Below are positions 33,878-44,804 of a DNA stretch of 64,000 bases, in pieces (the first letter of the stretch is position 1; every line of letters begins with the position of its first letter). The notes under the pieces are model-generated. The model worked only from the letters and a program-made list of their open reading frames with translations. It was not told the origin of the DNA and made no database searches. Source of the stretch: Owenia fusiformis (Eukaryota > Annelida > Polychaeta > Sabellida > Oweniidae). Where the stretch lies: contig CAIIXF020000012.1 of NCBI GenBank assembly GCA_903813345.2, positions 7,835,615-7,899,614 of the forward strand, written 5' to 3'. Position numbers and translations under genes: made by a program.

Positions 33878-34367
33878 CACTCCAGTCACATTTCCTACGG
33901 CGACCTTGCGGTCTATCATTTCTGCGGCCAGTAACATTTCTACGCTCGCCGTGGAATTTTTGCGCTCTCATACTTTTGCAGTCACATTTCCCACGGCAGC
34001 CGCACGGTGAATTTTAAATTTATGTTGATAAATAATACTTTTTTCATTTTATTTACATCGGGACAATTTATACATGTTATTCATAGTGCTAGGATGTAAT
34101 ATCAAATAAAAAGTGATCGTGAAACATTGACAAATAATGATTCAACCTTGTTGAGCCAGTTGATTTTTACGGGGACCTCAAAAATGAACAAATATTATAA
34201 CTCCGAATTATAATTACTACGGCGACCCTGCGGCCTGTAAAAAACTGGATACGCCGTACGTAGGCCGCAAGGCGAGCGTAGTTTTCCTACGCTTGCCGCA
34301 GAAATACACCGATTTAATCGATCTGCGGTCGACGCACGGCCTCCGTACGACAAATGTGACTGGGGTG
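33878..34367. mobile_element. MITE family 'CACYCCAGTCACATTT', full-length copy
   Basis: Inverted ends CACTCCAGTCACATTTCC (33878) and CACCCCAGTCACATTTGTCG (reverse strand from 34367) are flanked by TA (33876-33877 and 34368-34369). Subterminal blocks contain CTACGGCGACC-TGCGG and GCAGACCG-type GC-rich words. A hairpin (TATAACTCCGAATTATAA) lies near 34195. A second, partial copy in inverted orientation is at 49522-49716. Non-coding; the open frames inside are incidental. Confidence 0.82.
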
Positions 34368-34370
34368 TAA

Positions 34371-34954
34371 GGTAGAACTTCAATGTCGACCGACTTTTTT
34401 CTACAATTCAGATTTTCTAAATAAAGCTTTTTTTATAGCTGAAAATGTGTAGGAATTGAACAAAATGGCGGCTAAATACGATCATAATACAATTGTGGAG
34501 GGTATGGACTGCGATTTTGAGCTCTTTAGGCTTTTGGAAGCCGATAATGGACATCAAAAATAGAAACTAGAATATTTTCTGAACTAAAAAGTTGAAGATT
34601 AGATCGCTGCAAATTCAGATTTGGATTCTGACCAGACATTGAGTCTTCGAAGGGGTGTAGCGGTGGTTTCCGGAGGAGTATTCATAGTTTAGTATGCACA
34701 GTTGTGTTTATTTATTAAAAAAAAATAAAAAATATATGATCACGGTAACAGACAATGTATCTTATCCAGATTCATTCAGTAGTAATCGAGATATTTATCA
34801 TAAGTCCAGCATATCATTTTCTTGCAAAATAAGCCAGTCACACGCGATGAAATGGCCAATTTAAGTTAGTAGTCTAGAATATTTTCAAAATAAAAGCCTC
34901 TAGAAAGAGAGAGTTCTTACATTTTGGCGAGCACCCTAGAGACCTGTATCAAAA
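34371..34954. other. Intergenic DNA, nothing recognised
   Basis: AT-rich, no frame longer than chance, no repeat noticed. Confidence 0.5.
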
Positions 34955-35304
34955 TCACGGGGTACCATCGAATAATTTTGGCAACGTACCGGAGAACGAC
35001 ATTTTACTAAGAAATGGCAATAATTTAGCACAATATATTTTTTAACTAGAGTTAATAATTTATAAGTTATAATTTAAAAAAATAAAATATATGATTTAAA
35101 GCATATACGTATATTAATAAATACGCATTCGAACAATCCCGTATGTTTTAAATTAGTATATGTGCTTTCAATCATATATTTTAATTTTTTTGATTAAATA
35201 ATTCAACTGATCTGCTCCGGGTACGTTCCCAGCTCCGGTTACGTTCCTAAGTAATCTTTTAAAAACTTTTTTTTAATTAAACAAATCAGAGTCGTGTGAA
35301 TCAT

Positions 35305-37850
35305 TTTTTTCTTTTAAAATAGTCTTTATTTCATTCATTTACTAAATATATAGACAGTACATGATTTATAAAAACAGGTTTACATAATCTCATTGCAGTA
35401 GTTTGGATAATAAATTCCATTTGGAACAATAATACACATTTTTTCTACAATTAATTTCATATTTTATCATAAAAAGTATATTTTCAAATATTCTTTGTTC
35501 TTTACTATTCAGTTCTAAAATGTAGGATTTGTAAATGCTGTAAGCAACTATACTTGTAAAATAATTCAGAAAATTAGTTTGAGAGTCTTGGCCATTATAA
35601 CCAATTATTATTTTTCTATACGAAATATTGAGACCACATGTGTTGTATATAAATTTCCATATATCCTTTGACAAACAACATTCAAAAAGAATATGTTTCA
35701 AATCACATAAGTGATTGCAAATACTACAATGATAATAATTTGTTATACCATAGATAAATAAGTCAGTTAACCCAGGAAGTATGTTATTAATTAGTTTGAA
35801 ATTAAAATTGGCAACTTTTTTTGTCTTTAATTTTGATGATCTTGCTAACAAAAAATTCTGCCAATTTATTTCATCTATTTTACATTGATTTGTTATACAG
35901 AAATCTTTTTCCCATTTTTTTGAGACAAACCATTTTTCAGATTTTTTATTCTTCAATATGTTATAAAAGAAATTGGATTTTTGGCCTCTAAAATCTAATT
36001 GAACATTTTTTACTTTGAAATTGAGTTTTCTTGATATATTTGTGAAGTTTGCTTGTTCTATGTTAATGATTTTTTGTATTGATTTCATTGCAATTGAGAC
36101 TTGAAAATATTCTGAAATCCAATTTATTTTATTTCTCAAATTTTCTAGAATATAGTTTACATTTAAAAAATCATTTCGAATGATAAGACATAAATAATAC
36201 CACTATCTATCCAAGATTTAAAGAAAAGTGGTTTGCCTTTTAATTGAAATAATCTGTTATTCCATATGGTTTGCTGGACTATTTCATGGTGTTTCAGATT
36301 TTTTATTTCATCAAGATCTTTACAGCTATTGAATGCTTTCAAAACTTGTTTGTAGAAAATAGGTAATCCCTCAAGCTGGTCTTTAGAAAATACATTCATT
36401 TTTAACAAAATATCCAAACTTGGAGCAAGTTTGTCAAAATAAAAGTATGGAATTTTGTTAAACATATTGTTTTTGTCGTATATACGGGTGATCCATACAG
36501 CTTTAAGAGCATTTAGCTGTGATTCTAAATCCAGCATATTTAGACCCCCATTGTCTATATTGTTTATCATAATAGTTCGCCTAATCTTGTCTTTCTTGCC
36601 ATTCCATGAAAAGTTGAATATCAAGTTGTTTATTCGCTTTATAATTTCTTCTTTAAAAGATAAAATTGATGCTGAGTAGATAAGTTTTGATATAGCTAAA
36701 GATTTTATAACAGTGATTTTTCCAAATAAGGTAAGGTGTCTTTTTTTCCAAGAATCAAGAATTTTTTCAAGGTCATTTATTTTCTCATTCCAATTTAAAT
36801 CATAACATTTATCTTCATTGTGACCTATATATATGCCTAAATATCAAAAGTACGATTGGTTCCAAGCCATATTCCTTCTGTTCTTAAATTTAGTTGAAGT
36901 CCCGAATATTTCGAGAATTGTTTTATAATTTTTAATGCTTCACTTATGGATGCTTTATCTTTGATAAATAATAATGTGTCATCTGCTGATTGTGAAATTT
37001 TATATTCTGTGTTATCAATTTCTATACCCTTTATTTTTTTATTTTGAACTATTTTCAAAGACATAACTTCACAGCATAATATGAATGAAATTGCAGAAAC
37101 GGGGCAGCCCTGCCGACATGAGCGTTCCATTGGAATATTATGTGATAGCCATTCGTTTTGTTTAATGTTAATAAATGGATTTGTATATAATAATTTAAGC
37201 CATCTGATGATGTTATCGTTAAAATTAAATTTTTTTAAAGTTTCAAACATGAAGTTCCATTCAATAGAATCAAACGCTTTCGTAAAATCTAAAAATAGAA
37301 TTGATCCTTGCCCTTTGTCATTATTTTTAAAATACTCAAAAATATCTAACACTAAGCGGCAACTGTTACCAATGTATCTACCATTTATATATGTAGTTTG
37401 GTGTAAACTAATAAGTTTCCCAACTACTAACTGTAGCCTGTCTGCAAGTACAAATGCTAGTATTTTATAGTCAGTATTTGATAGACTTATTGGCCTATAA
37501 TTTTTTAACAATGCTCTATCACCTTTTTTAAATAACAGCGAAATGATGATTTTTCTAAATGAGGTTGGCAATGTGCCAGTATAAAAAGATTTATTTATAG
37601 CATCTAATACATAATGTTTAATGTCATGCCAAAAATATTTATAAAAGTCTGATGTCAAGCCATCAGAACCTGGCGATATATCAGATTTCATCTTTTTAAT
37701 TACAGCTGAGCATTCTGATTCGGTAATTTCACCTTCTAATAATTTATTATCATTCTCATTAAGTTTTTTGGGAAAATCAACAGAGTCCAAGTAAGCTTTT
37801 ACTTTATTTGTATTTTGGGCTTTTGAGGAATAGAAATAACAGAATTATTC
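35305..37850 (-). mobile_element. 5'-truncated LINE (L1/Tx1-like)
   Basis: Minus-strand non-LTR retrotransposon. The 5' end is lost about 37850, where homology-like coding sequence starts inside the region between endonuclease and RT. The 3' end has AATAAAG (about 35325) followed by an A-rich tail (AAAAGAAAAAAA) near 35305. 5' truncation is typical of target-primed reverse transcription. Target duplications were not found. Confidence 0.85.
35390..37844 (-). pseudogene. LINE ORF2 remnant: reverse transcriptase plus C-terminal zinc motif
   Basis: Three successive minus-strand frames make one broken ORF2. Frame 1 (37844-36837; first codon I count is the TTG at 37790) is the reverse transcriptase: NYRPISLSNTDYKI (about residues 97-110), FLDFTKAFDSIEW (166-178, with the first catalytic Asp), RQGCPVSAISF (226-236) and SADDTLLF (268-275, the usual Y/F before ADD replaced by S). 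A frameshift around 36840 moves to frame 2 (36836-36163, including SWNGKKDKIRRTIM and GGLNMLDLE, the thumb/connection part). A second shift near 36165-36190 moves to frame 3 (to 35390), which carries the terminal CxxC-H-C zinc motif (CSICNHLCDLKHILFEC). An in-frame stop at 37845-37847 and loss of the endonuclease complete the decay. The pattern resembles L1/Tx1-clade elements. Not functional. Confidence 0.88.
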
Positions 37851-38164
37851 AAAAGTATAAGGACTATTCTGTACTTTTTTCAAAAGTCTATACTTAAATG
37901 TTGTGAAAAGTTATAATCGAAAAACCATCTTTCGGAGTAAAGTCTGTCTGCGCCGATTTCAATAACTTCGTACTTGATCAGAACTGGGTTCCAACATAAT
38001 TCCTACAAACTCATGAATGAAATAGTCATTGCATGGAATACTTACTTTTGTCAAAATCAAAATAGAGCTCTAGTTAAAAAATATATTTTGCTAAATTATT
38101 GCCATTTCTTAGTAAAATGTCGTTCTCCGGTACGTTGCCAAAAGTATTCGATGGTACCCCGTGA

Positions 38165-39344
38165 AAATAATCCTTTATATCTTACAAACTATTTGAGAGA
38201 TTTGCCAAAGTGAACGAGGTGTCGAAAGGCACTAATTGGACGATTAATTAGTATAGCATTCCTCATTTCTTAACTAGTTCAATCAATACAACCAGTGTAG
38301 ATCACCACATAAATGCCAAAACAGCTATGGTCAATGTGTCAATTGTTTCATGCTGGACATGTGCCAGTGTTTTGAAAAATCCATAGATTACAGTACTCAA
38401 TCAGCTTTGATTGATTTAACTGAACTAGTAAACCAATAATCAGAATCACACTACAGCATTGCAGCATTGTCTGCTCCTCAGATTCTCTCATAAGGGAGCT
38501 ACTGTATTTATAAGTCTGTTATAATTATCACACAGAAGTACATGCTTATTTGATATACCGAATGGTTATTTTACTATACTGTAAGTAACCCATAATCAAG
38601 TCACATTGTGTTATGTGTTAAATAAGGTAGGCTATCTACAAGCCTCTGTGACCCTCCCCCCTCTACTTGAGTAAACATCTTCTCACACATAGCCTGAGCT
38701 AGACACAAAACAGTGCAATTAAGAAGGGATATTTTGATGTACAAAGCTAAGTATTTGTGCTAAGACTGTAACAAAGAGTTTTCGTAACATGCTTGATATT
38801 TAAAATTGATGGTACCAATGAAATTACAGTCAATAAATAAATGAGAATAATTATGAAATAAAATAAAAAAAATGAAAATCACATAACAATATATGTCAAA
38901 TGTACTTGTATTAATCATGAGTTCTACATTCATACCAGACATACACTGCACAATGGAATGCAAAGCTAATTGGTCAGCGCCAATGAGCCCAGTGCCAAGG
39001 ATCAAATGTACTGCTGGGTGCAAATATGATAACAGATTGATGCAGTTCAAATCTTTGCTAATTGTTCACATTAAATATTATTAACATTGTTAATGGTGGT
39101 GCTTTCAGTGTTAGTGATAATTTGATTGAGAGAAGTATTTTAAAGATAATTTTGTATCAAAGGATTTCCTATTTATGATCAATTTTTACAAATTTCATTG
39201 ACCACGTATCGTCTTGTAATAGAGGATACATTAAAAAAAAATTCATTGTAGATATCCGCTACATCACAGATAATTATATGGTGTTTTCATTAATTAACGT
39301 ATGCACTGGAATATACATAAAACAAAGGGTATGCATAGCAGGGC
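38165..39344. other. Intergenic DNA, nothing recognised
   Basis: AT-rich, with short frames on both strands around 38760-39084 that overlap and have no motifs. No structural repeats noticed. Confidence 0.5.
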
Positions 39345-39530
39345 CATAGCCCGCTTTCAACCAACTGAGGGGGGGGGGGGCTGCGATCGTAGTATTTTAA
39401 TAGAAATTGGTGCAACCTCCTTCGAAATTGAGCTAAAAACTTCAAAAGGCATTCTAAACCTCTCATCTCTTTTTTTGGTTGTATTTTTTTTGGTGGGGTT
39501 GAGATCGCACCAACTGCAACCCCCTTAACT
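39345..39530. mobile_element. Possible short TE fragment with G-run
   Basis: GCAGGGCCATAGCCCGC…ACTGAGGGGGGGGGG at 39339-39380 resembles the G-tract-bearing ends (CAGGGxCxTAGC…GGGGG) of dispersed non-autonomous elements. The opposite side ends CAACTGCAACCCCCTTAACT near 39525. No proper inverted termini or target duplication could be matched, so this is weak. Confidence 0.25.
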
Positions 39531-40228
39531 CCTTGCAGTAACGTTAATTCAAGTGCCTTTGAATTCGTAAGACAAACCACAAGACAATACCTCAAACAGC
39601 TTCGAAAATCTCTCAAAATTGATAACAAATAGTTGTCCTCACTTCTTTTATAATCAATCGGACTATATTTGTTAAAATTTAATTTCAATTTTTGAATTTC
39701 TCTTATAAAAACGCATTTCACCCCAAAACACATTTTTCATATAATAATTTTTCTAAAAATGTTCTTTTTAACATAAAATTATTTTTGCAAAAAACACATT
39801 TTTTACCCAAAACTTACTTCGACACCTATTTCATCTTGGCAAATCTCAGTATCAACAAAGGGACCCTTTACCTTTCAATTATATACTATGATTAAGCTGC
39901 TCGTCAAAATATGTTAATGGTGTCTATGGTTTTACTTTTGCTTCTTTATTCATTAAATTCAAATATATTCGATATATGAAATATTTATATTCGCTAAATC
40001 ATTTTTCCATTCGGTAAAAACGTTTATTTGTTTGTTACAGCAAATTAAGTTTTCAAAATAGCCAATCACTTAATACTATGTGCATTAAATTACATATTTC
40101 ATTCGTTAAATTATATGTTCTATACATGTACGTATATATAAACGAATTCAGAGTTGTACATCGTACATTATGTAGTTTTTACCGTAGTTTTGTATTATCC
40201 ACGCTGCAAAATATTCCTATCTCCCAAA
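39531..40228. other. 3' flank of GT61 gene, nothing specific recognised
   Basis: AT-rich sequence downstream (gene orientation) of the GT61 stop codon. AATAAA-like words are present on the minus strand around 39945-39960, so polyadenylation here is possible but unproven. Confidence 0.4.
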
Positions 40229-41731
40229 TCATGAATTCTTCTTTTTAACAATATGTTTTATATAGAACTGAATGGCTTCTTTTACTTCGTTGACATCGAC
40301 GTTCAGTGTAGATTCACAGCCGAACTGTGAGGACACACCATGATAATGATGACCGAGGAAGATTGCTAACTGTCTGTAGCATAAATTCAGATGAGGATGG
40401 TTACACACTATCTCAATGACAAACAAACCCGGAGTAGAAAACAAAGTGTTCGCTAGCCCAGCTCCATGTGGTGCAACCACGAGTCTGGCTTGGTGGAATA
40501 GATTTCTCGTGTCCGAGAATGACGGAAGTTTGTCGTCTGCGTAAATAAAAAGTTCCATATCGTTCTGTTTCGCAATATCATTCAGAAATGAAGCTATTAC
40601 GTCGTGCTGAACTAAAATTCTATGTTTGGTCCTTTTTATTAAGATGATATAGTTTTTGGGTGGTATATGTATACTTAAACCTATATATTTATTGAACTCC
40701 CTCGACATCTGATATACTCCCGATTGGGAGGATTTATACATACCACAGGGCGTACCTTCCGGGAAATACACTCTCGCTGCGAGTATCGGTCCAATTTTAT
40801 CACATATCACCAGTTCAGATATGTTTCTAGAGGGAAATATAGTCTGGAGTGACGACTTCATGAACGAAGTGCAAGCGACATATATTTTGATATCATTGCG
40901 CTTGTCTATAAATCCTATATATCGTGATAGTCTTGGGAGAGATTCCACCATTCCGTGGTAAAACTCGCCTGACCAAAACTGTGTTATTACAAATACTTCT
41001 CCGTAACGCGGTAACTGATCCAGTTTATCCTTAATTGTTGTACTAAAATGTTCTTTAGATGCCTGTATCGCTTCTGGTCTGTCGAGACAACTATACGGTA
41101 TAACTTGCAGGTCGCCGACAAAAACCACACCATCATTCGAGATGATTCCGTTTTGTATTATATGAATAAAACTAGATATTGTCCCCCATTGGAATAGTTC
41201 TTCTGTGAGTGTATCATTTACCGGTAATTTGAATCGTGGTTTACGTTCAGGTCTTTGTGCGGAAAAGGTCTCCTCCATATTTGTAGTACATGAGTTGGAA
41301 TATGGTATATTGCCTTTATAATTGCCAAGTGCCCTACACAAAGATTTGCTTCCTATCCATTGAAATACACCATGTCCATCTTTGTCAGAATCCGTTGTTT
41401 GAAAAAGCAACGTTTTGATATTGTGCTCTGTGGCAATGTGGGTAAAATAATCATCTCGACTTGAAGTAACGTCTTTGAATATGCCAGATTGGGGCATTAT
41501 AAAATGAGCCACTCGAGACATTCCCGATCTGTGTTCATTCAGATGTTTTTCTATCGCAAAACGGTTGTCAGAAATCGTAATGAAATGTGAATGGATTTCA
41601 ACGTAGCGCATTGAACTCTTGTATGCAGGTTTGGGAGGCTTACCTTGTGTTGTGTCAAACACGATATGGTTAAGCGCCATTATAACTGCGAGGCAAATGA
41701 TGGACAGCATGACTTTCCTAAGATACTTCAT
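40229..41731 (-). CDS. GT61-family (DUF563) glycosyltransferase, intact and intronless
   Basis: A 500-residue uninterrupted frame, the one convincing intact gene here. Residues about 8-25 form a single hydrophobic signal-anchor, so a type II membrane protein of the ER/Golgi lumen is expected. A variable stem follows. The GT61/DUF563 domain covers roughly residues 190-480: FYHGMVESLPRLSRYI (257-272), KNYIILIKRTKHR before the middle block, LFHQARLVVAPHGAGLANTLF (HGAGLAN about 422-428, the family hallmark) and GLFVIEI. Animal relatives of known function include EOGT and POMGNT2, which transfer N-acetylglucosamine; the acceptor here cannot be told and this lineage looks distinct. The ATG at 41731 is supported by the matching start of the truncated paralogue at 257-1165. 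A TTATAATAG word lies about 40 bp upstream but is not conserved in the paralogue. The single-exon structure suggests an intronless family expansion or a retrocopy origin. Confidence 0.92.
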   Translation of the reverse strand: MKYLRKVMLSIICLAVIMALNHIVFDTTQGKPPKPAYKSSMRYVEIHSHFITISDNRFAIEKHLNEHRSGMSRVAHFIMPQSGIFKDVTSSRDDYFTHIATEHNIKTLLFQTTDSDKDGHGVFQWIGSKSLCRALGNYKGNIPYSNSCTTNMEETFSAQRPERKPRFKLPVNDTLTEELFQWGTISSFIHIIQNGIISNDGVVFVGDLQVIPYSCLDRPEAIQASKEHFSTTIKDKLDQLPRYGEVFVITQFWSGEFYHGMVESLPRLSRYIGFIDKRNDIKIYVACTSFMKSSLQTIFPSRNISELVICDKIGPILAARVYFPEGTPCGMYKSSQSGVYQMSREFNKYIGLSIHIPPKNYIILIKRTKHRILVQHDVIASFLNDIAKQNDMELFIYADDKLPSFSDTRNLFHQARLVVAPHGAGLANTLFSTPGLFVIEIVCNHPHLNLCYRQLAIFLGHHYHGVSSQFGCESTLNVDVNEVKEAIQFYIKHIVKKKNS

Positions 41732-42083
41732 TATAAATCCAACTGTACATTACGACGCTTTGCTATTATAAGCAGAGGTGTATCTCGTAATACTTAAATT
41801 GCGAGCTGAAAGAGTTGATTTTTATTGGGGTATGAAAGCATATCAATTTCCGCGTTGTTTTGTTTAATGTGTGTTTTAAGTAATTTGCCTAAGCAGGACA
41901 GTTAATTATAAAAACACATCCAATTGGGTTGTTTTGGTTTAGATCACAAGCTAATGAGGTGTGTATCAATGATTAACTTATAATGATTAAACTTTTACCT
42001 AATAAGTTGCCCGTTTATCAATACAGTGCTGAATCTGAGACTAACATATGTTACTCTCAGGCTGAATATAGGGCAACAAGATA
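41732..42083. other. 5' flank of the GT61 gene
   Basis: The first ~50 bp resemble the flank of the paralogue at 1166-1215. Beyond that no conserved element is visible. The minus-strand word TTATAATAG near 41766-41775 might act as a TATA box; evidence is weak. Confidence 0.35.
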
Positions 42084-42205
42084 CTACAGTCAAGTCGAGT
42101 TACTAAGTCAACATTCGAAAATAAAAATCTCAAAAAATCGTACATCTTTGATTTCCAAAATAATGTCTGTGGTGGTTATTAAGATGATAATACACATTTT
42201 AATGT
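42084..42205. repeat. ~110-bp direct repeat (partner at 42979-43070)
   Basis: TACAGTCAAGTC…ACTAAG…AATTT…GGTGGTTATTAAGATGATAATACACA is found at 42084-42200 and, with gaps, at 42979-43070, same orientation. The ~780 bp between contains the retroelement fragment at 42572-42785. The pair may be the edges of an insertion or of a tandem duplication. Confidence 0.6.
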
Positions 42206-42571
42206 TATTTTCAGTACATCTTATCTGGGTCATATTTAGGTGACATTGAATTTATCCTCGGGGGATATTGCTATTAAATATTTGGTTGATATTTGGTAGA
42301 TATGGGACTGATGTTCGACTGGAGTTGGGATAATATTAGACCAATATTCATATCGGGGTGATATTTGATTGATATATGGCTGATATATTTCATCAGCATT
42401 ACAGTATTCAGTTTTGATGAATTTCCTCACCTCTTTTTGTTCTAGCTAATATGTTAATTGCTTTCAGGTTCTGTTTGGTATATAGGATTAGATTATTGCT
42501 GTGACCACACAAAGACCAAATATGGTGCTTCTATCTCGAAACAGAAAACCATCCTTTTGATACAACTTATG

Positions 42572-42785
42572 TACCTTACGAGGAGAGAACAGAGGTGTCC
42601 CACCAACTGAGGATTGCTCGTAACCAAGACCTAGCAAATGAAGCAAAATCTAAAAGTTGCAGGCATCATGCAGTTGAAGTAGGTTGCAGAGGCTTTACAG
42701 CCACCTCCCGACGCCAGATGTTAAAGGACCTGGGAATACGGAGTCGTACGCACGTTGGCTCTGGCTGCGGAGGAAAGATAAGTTG
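42572..42785 (+). pseudogene. Retroelement polyprotein C-terminal fragment (VEVGCRGF type)
   Basis: The plus-strand frame reads EERTEV-HQLRIARNQDLAN, then HHAVEVGCRGFTATSRRQML, KDLGIRS, and a stop at 42783-42785. I recognise the arrangement WEExxxxxxxxKxxKYxDLxxEC…xPVEVGCRGFxxxSxxxxLxxLG as the C-terminal end of reverse-transcriptase-bearing retroelements found in many aquatic animals. Only about 65 codons persist and the start is undefined. It lies between the direct repeats at 42084 and 42979. Confidence 0.5.
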
Positions 42786-43116
42786 ACTCCAACTACAACA
42801 TAGCAACCAACCCAGTCCCACTTTAGTGTAGAGTATATCCCTCTATGACTATTTTCAATTAACCATTGTATGCGGAGTCTGATCAACTCTGCAGGGGCAG
42901 CCTTCATCCCCAATCAGGTATATTTTGATGCGCCCGAAACCTCGAGGAGGTGAGGTACTGACGATGCGACTAGTCCACTTTACAGTCAAGTCCAGTGACT
43001 AAGCCAATATTTGAAATTAAAAATAATAAATAATTTGAGGTGGTTATTAAGATGATAATACACACTTAAAAGGATTAGATCGTCCAGATTTTTCTCCCGG
43101 ACAACCAGTAATACAG

Positions 43117-43810
43117 GGCGTTCAGTAAGTAAAGCTAATTTGGTCTCAAACTTTTATTTCTTGTCTATCATCGTTCAAATTTTCCTGAAAAAATGATCAA
43201 GATATAATGAAAAACAGCAAAATGGTGGTTGTCATAGTAACGCAAATACGGGTTCTGCGGATCAATTTTATAAGTTCACAGCATAGTAGATTTTTTAACG
43301 TTAGTTTCTGTCCTGTCTATATTTCAACCATAGTTCTGTGGCTACTCCACATTCTTACTTTCAAGTTAGCATTCTATTTCATTATCAAAGTAGTTCCCCT
43401 TAGCTTTCACACACAGCTGATGTCGTTCTATCCACTTCTGATATATCCTGTGGAAGCCATCTGGAAAGTTCTTTGTCAGCGAATGTTGAACGGCATTCTG
43501 AAGCTCATGGATATTTGCGTGGATCTTACAACGCAGATCATTTTTCAAACATGAAAATACCCCAAAATCGCACGGTGCCTTGTCAGGAGAATATGCTGAC
43601 TGGCCTTGAACCTCCATCTCCAGCGTTTTCTGGATAGTATCCTGCACCATTTGCGACCTATGCGATGGCGCATTATCTTGATGGAATATGTAGGAGTTGA
43701 GAGTCCTATGGGGCCTCTTCTTGCGAATCGCGTTCACAAGATGGCACCGCAGCACCTGAGCAGTGTCTGATGGATCATTCTGGATCATTCCATCTGAAAC
43801 TTTCAGGTCT
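43117..43810 (-). mobile_element. Truncated mariner-like element
   Basis: The 3' terminus CAGGGCGTTCAGTAAGTAAA (43116-43135) is a mariner-type end related to that of the element at 11690-12757. The transposase gene reads toward it on the minus strand. The 5' half and opposite terminus are missing; beyond 43810 the sequence changes to an unrelated terminus of Tc1 type (43880-43917). Confidence 0.75.
43366..43788 (-). pseudogene. Mariner transposase, C-terminal 140 residues
   Basis: The frame keeps the second and third catalytic regions of a mariner transposase: FHQDNAPSHRS (Asp 38 of this fragment) and YSPDKAPCDFGVF (Asp 74, 35 residues after the first, close to the D34D spacing of mariners). 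It then reads LKNDLRCKIH, FPDGFHRIYQKWIERHQLCV and KGNYF at the C-terminus. The N-terminal helix-turn-helix region and the first catalytic Asp are absent; upstream translation breaks off immediately. Non-functional as a transposase. The same C-terminal pattern is seen, more decayed, at 12330-12430. Confidence 0.85.
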
Positions 43811-43859
43811 TAGAGGCAATAGGATGAAGTTATAATACTGAAAATTTCACTTATATACT

Positions 43860-43942
43860 ATTTAAAGTTTTTGAGATATTAAGTCTCAAAGTTCGGGACG
43901 TTTTTTTATCCACCCGATATATATATATATATATATATATAT
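43860..43942. repeat. Tc1-type terminus followed by (AT)n microsatellite
   Basis: Reverse complement from 43917 begins TCGGGTGGATAAAAAAACGT and continues CCCGAACTTTGAG, resembling the end of the element at 13419-14098 (TCGGGTGTCCCAAAAAACAT). No matching left end is near. It abuts a pure AT dinucleotide run (43917-43942), which probably includes its TA target. Confidence 0.55.
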
Positions 43943-44144
43943 TGAGCCCATATCATGAGCACAGTTTTACCAATATATTGAGAAAATCAACAGGACAACC
44001 AAAGAGCAACCACATTTTTAGAACACAATAAGTGTAAAACAACATACAGTTTTTTTTAGATGACTTTATATTGTAAAACCCTTTTAAGTTATTGAAATAA
44101 CATTCCCAAAGGATAATGTATAATATGTTGTGATGAAAAAAAAG

Positions 44145-44243
44145 AAAAAGAAGATTGCCCAAGCCGGGATCGAACCCCAACCTTTTGGACAAAAACTGAG
44201 TAAAAATAGCCCGAAACGCTACGCACTGTGCCACACTATACTG
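44145..44243 (-). mobile_element. tRNA-derived SINE or tRNA-like pol III unit
   Basis: On the minus strand an A-box-like TGGCACAGTGCG (44222-44233) and a B box GGTTCGATCCC (44166-44176) lie in tRNA-like spacing. A pol III type stop follows (TCTTCTTTTTC then a T8 run, about 44137-44155). The intervening anticodon-side sequence does not fold into a standard cloverleaf by eye, and the acceptor stem is not matched, so a SINE head or tRNA pseudogene is more likely than a working tRNA. Confidence 0.6.
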
Positions 44244-44804
44244 CGTAATATTACAGAAATGTAAATAATTGAAAAAAAGTAATGTAAGTGCGCTTCTTTT
44301 ATTTCAAAATGATTAAAGTATATGACTGCTATTGTTGAAATGTATAATCTTCGGAAGATTTTCCACCAGATTCAATAAATAACGATGTTTTATTGGGCAT
44401 CGAACTTCCCGTCGTCAGTCTTGGCAAATACAATTATCGGTTGCCGGGATATTGAGCTCAGGCAGCCAATCACATATCGGAATACATTGAAGCGGGCTAT
44501 TTCAATTTTATTTCGTACATTTGTCGAACAAAATTGATACAGGATGAGTTGATGCTGAGAACAATCATCAAATTGATACCGTTAACGAGTTGCCTGAAGC
44601 CTCAACATTGGTAAGTCGATAGAAATACTTGTTTTACATAATATAACACGAAAATACCAGAGGGGTTACTCATATTGTGCTTTTGGACGACCCGATCTTT
44701 TTAAACGTATTAATGTTGAGTACATCTCGAATCAATTCTCACCAAAGCGTTCGCGAAATAAGTATTCGAAAGAACGAATGGCTATAGACACCCCTTGGGT
44801 CACT
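44244..44804. other. Single-copy-like intergenic DNA
   Basis: A CCAATCA word (44465) and a plausible splice donor (TTG/GTAAGTC at 44610) are present, but no coding exon or other gene part can be assembled around them. Confidence 0.4.

Larger units (their letters stand above)
34955..38164. mobile_element. 3.2-kb segment bounded by 97-bp inverted repeats, with nested LINE
   Basis: 34955-35051 (TCACGGGGTACC…AACTAGAG) and 38068-38164 (CTCTAGTT…GGTACCCCGTGA) are reverse complements with about two mismatches over 97 bp. The left arm is followed by a further AT-rich palindrome (around 35077-35185) and GGGTACGTTCCCAGC words (35220-35250) that echo the arm's GGTACGTTGCC. A LINE lies inside, reading toward the left arm. 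The simplest reading is a fold-back or TIR element later invaded by the LINE. No target duplication is obvious. Confidence 0.75.

Noticed and set aside
44480-44620. First exon with promoter and splice donor (GTAAGTC)
   Set aside because: Only a donor-like word and a CCAAT word; no coding sequence or acceptor to pair with.
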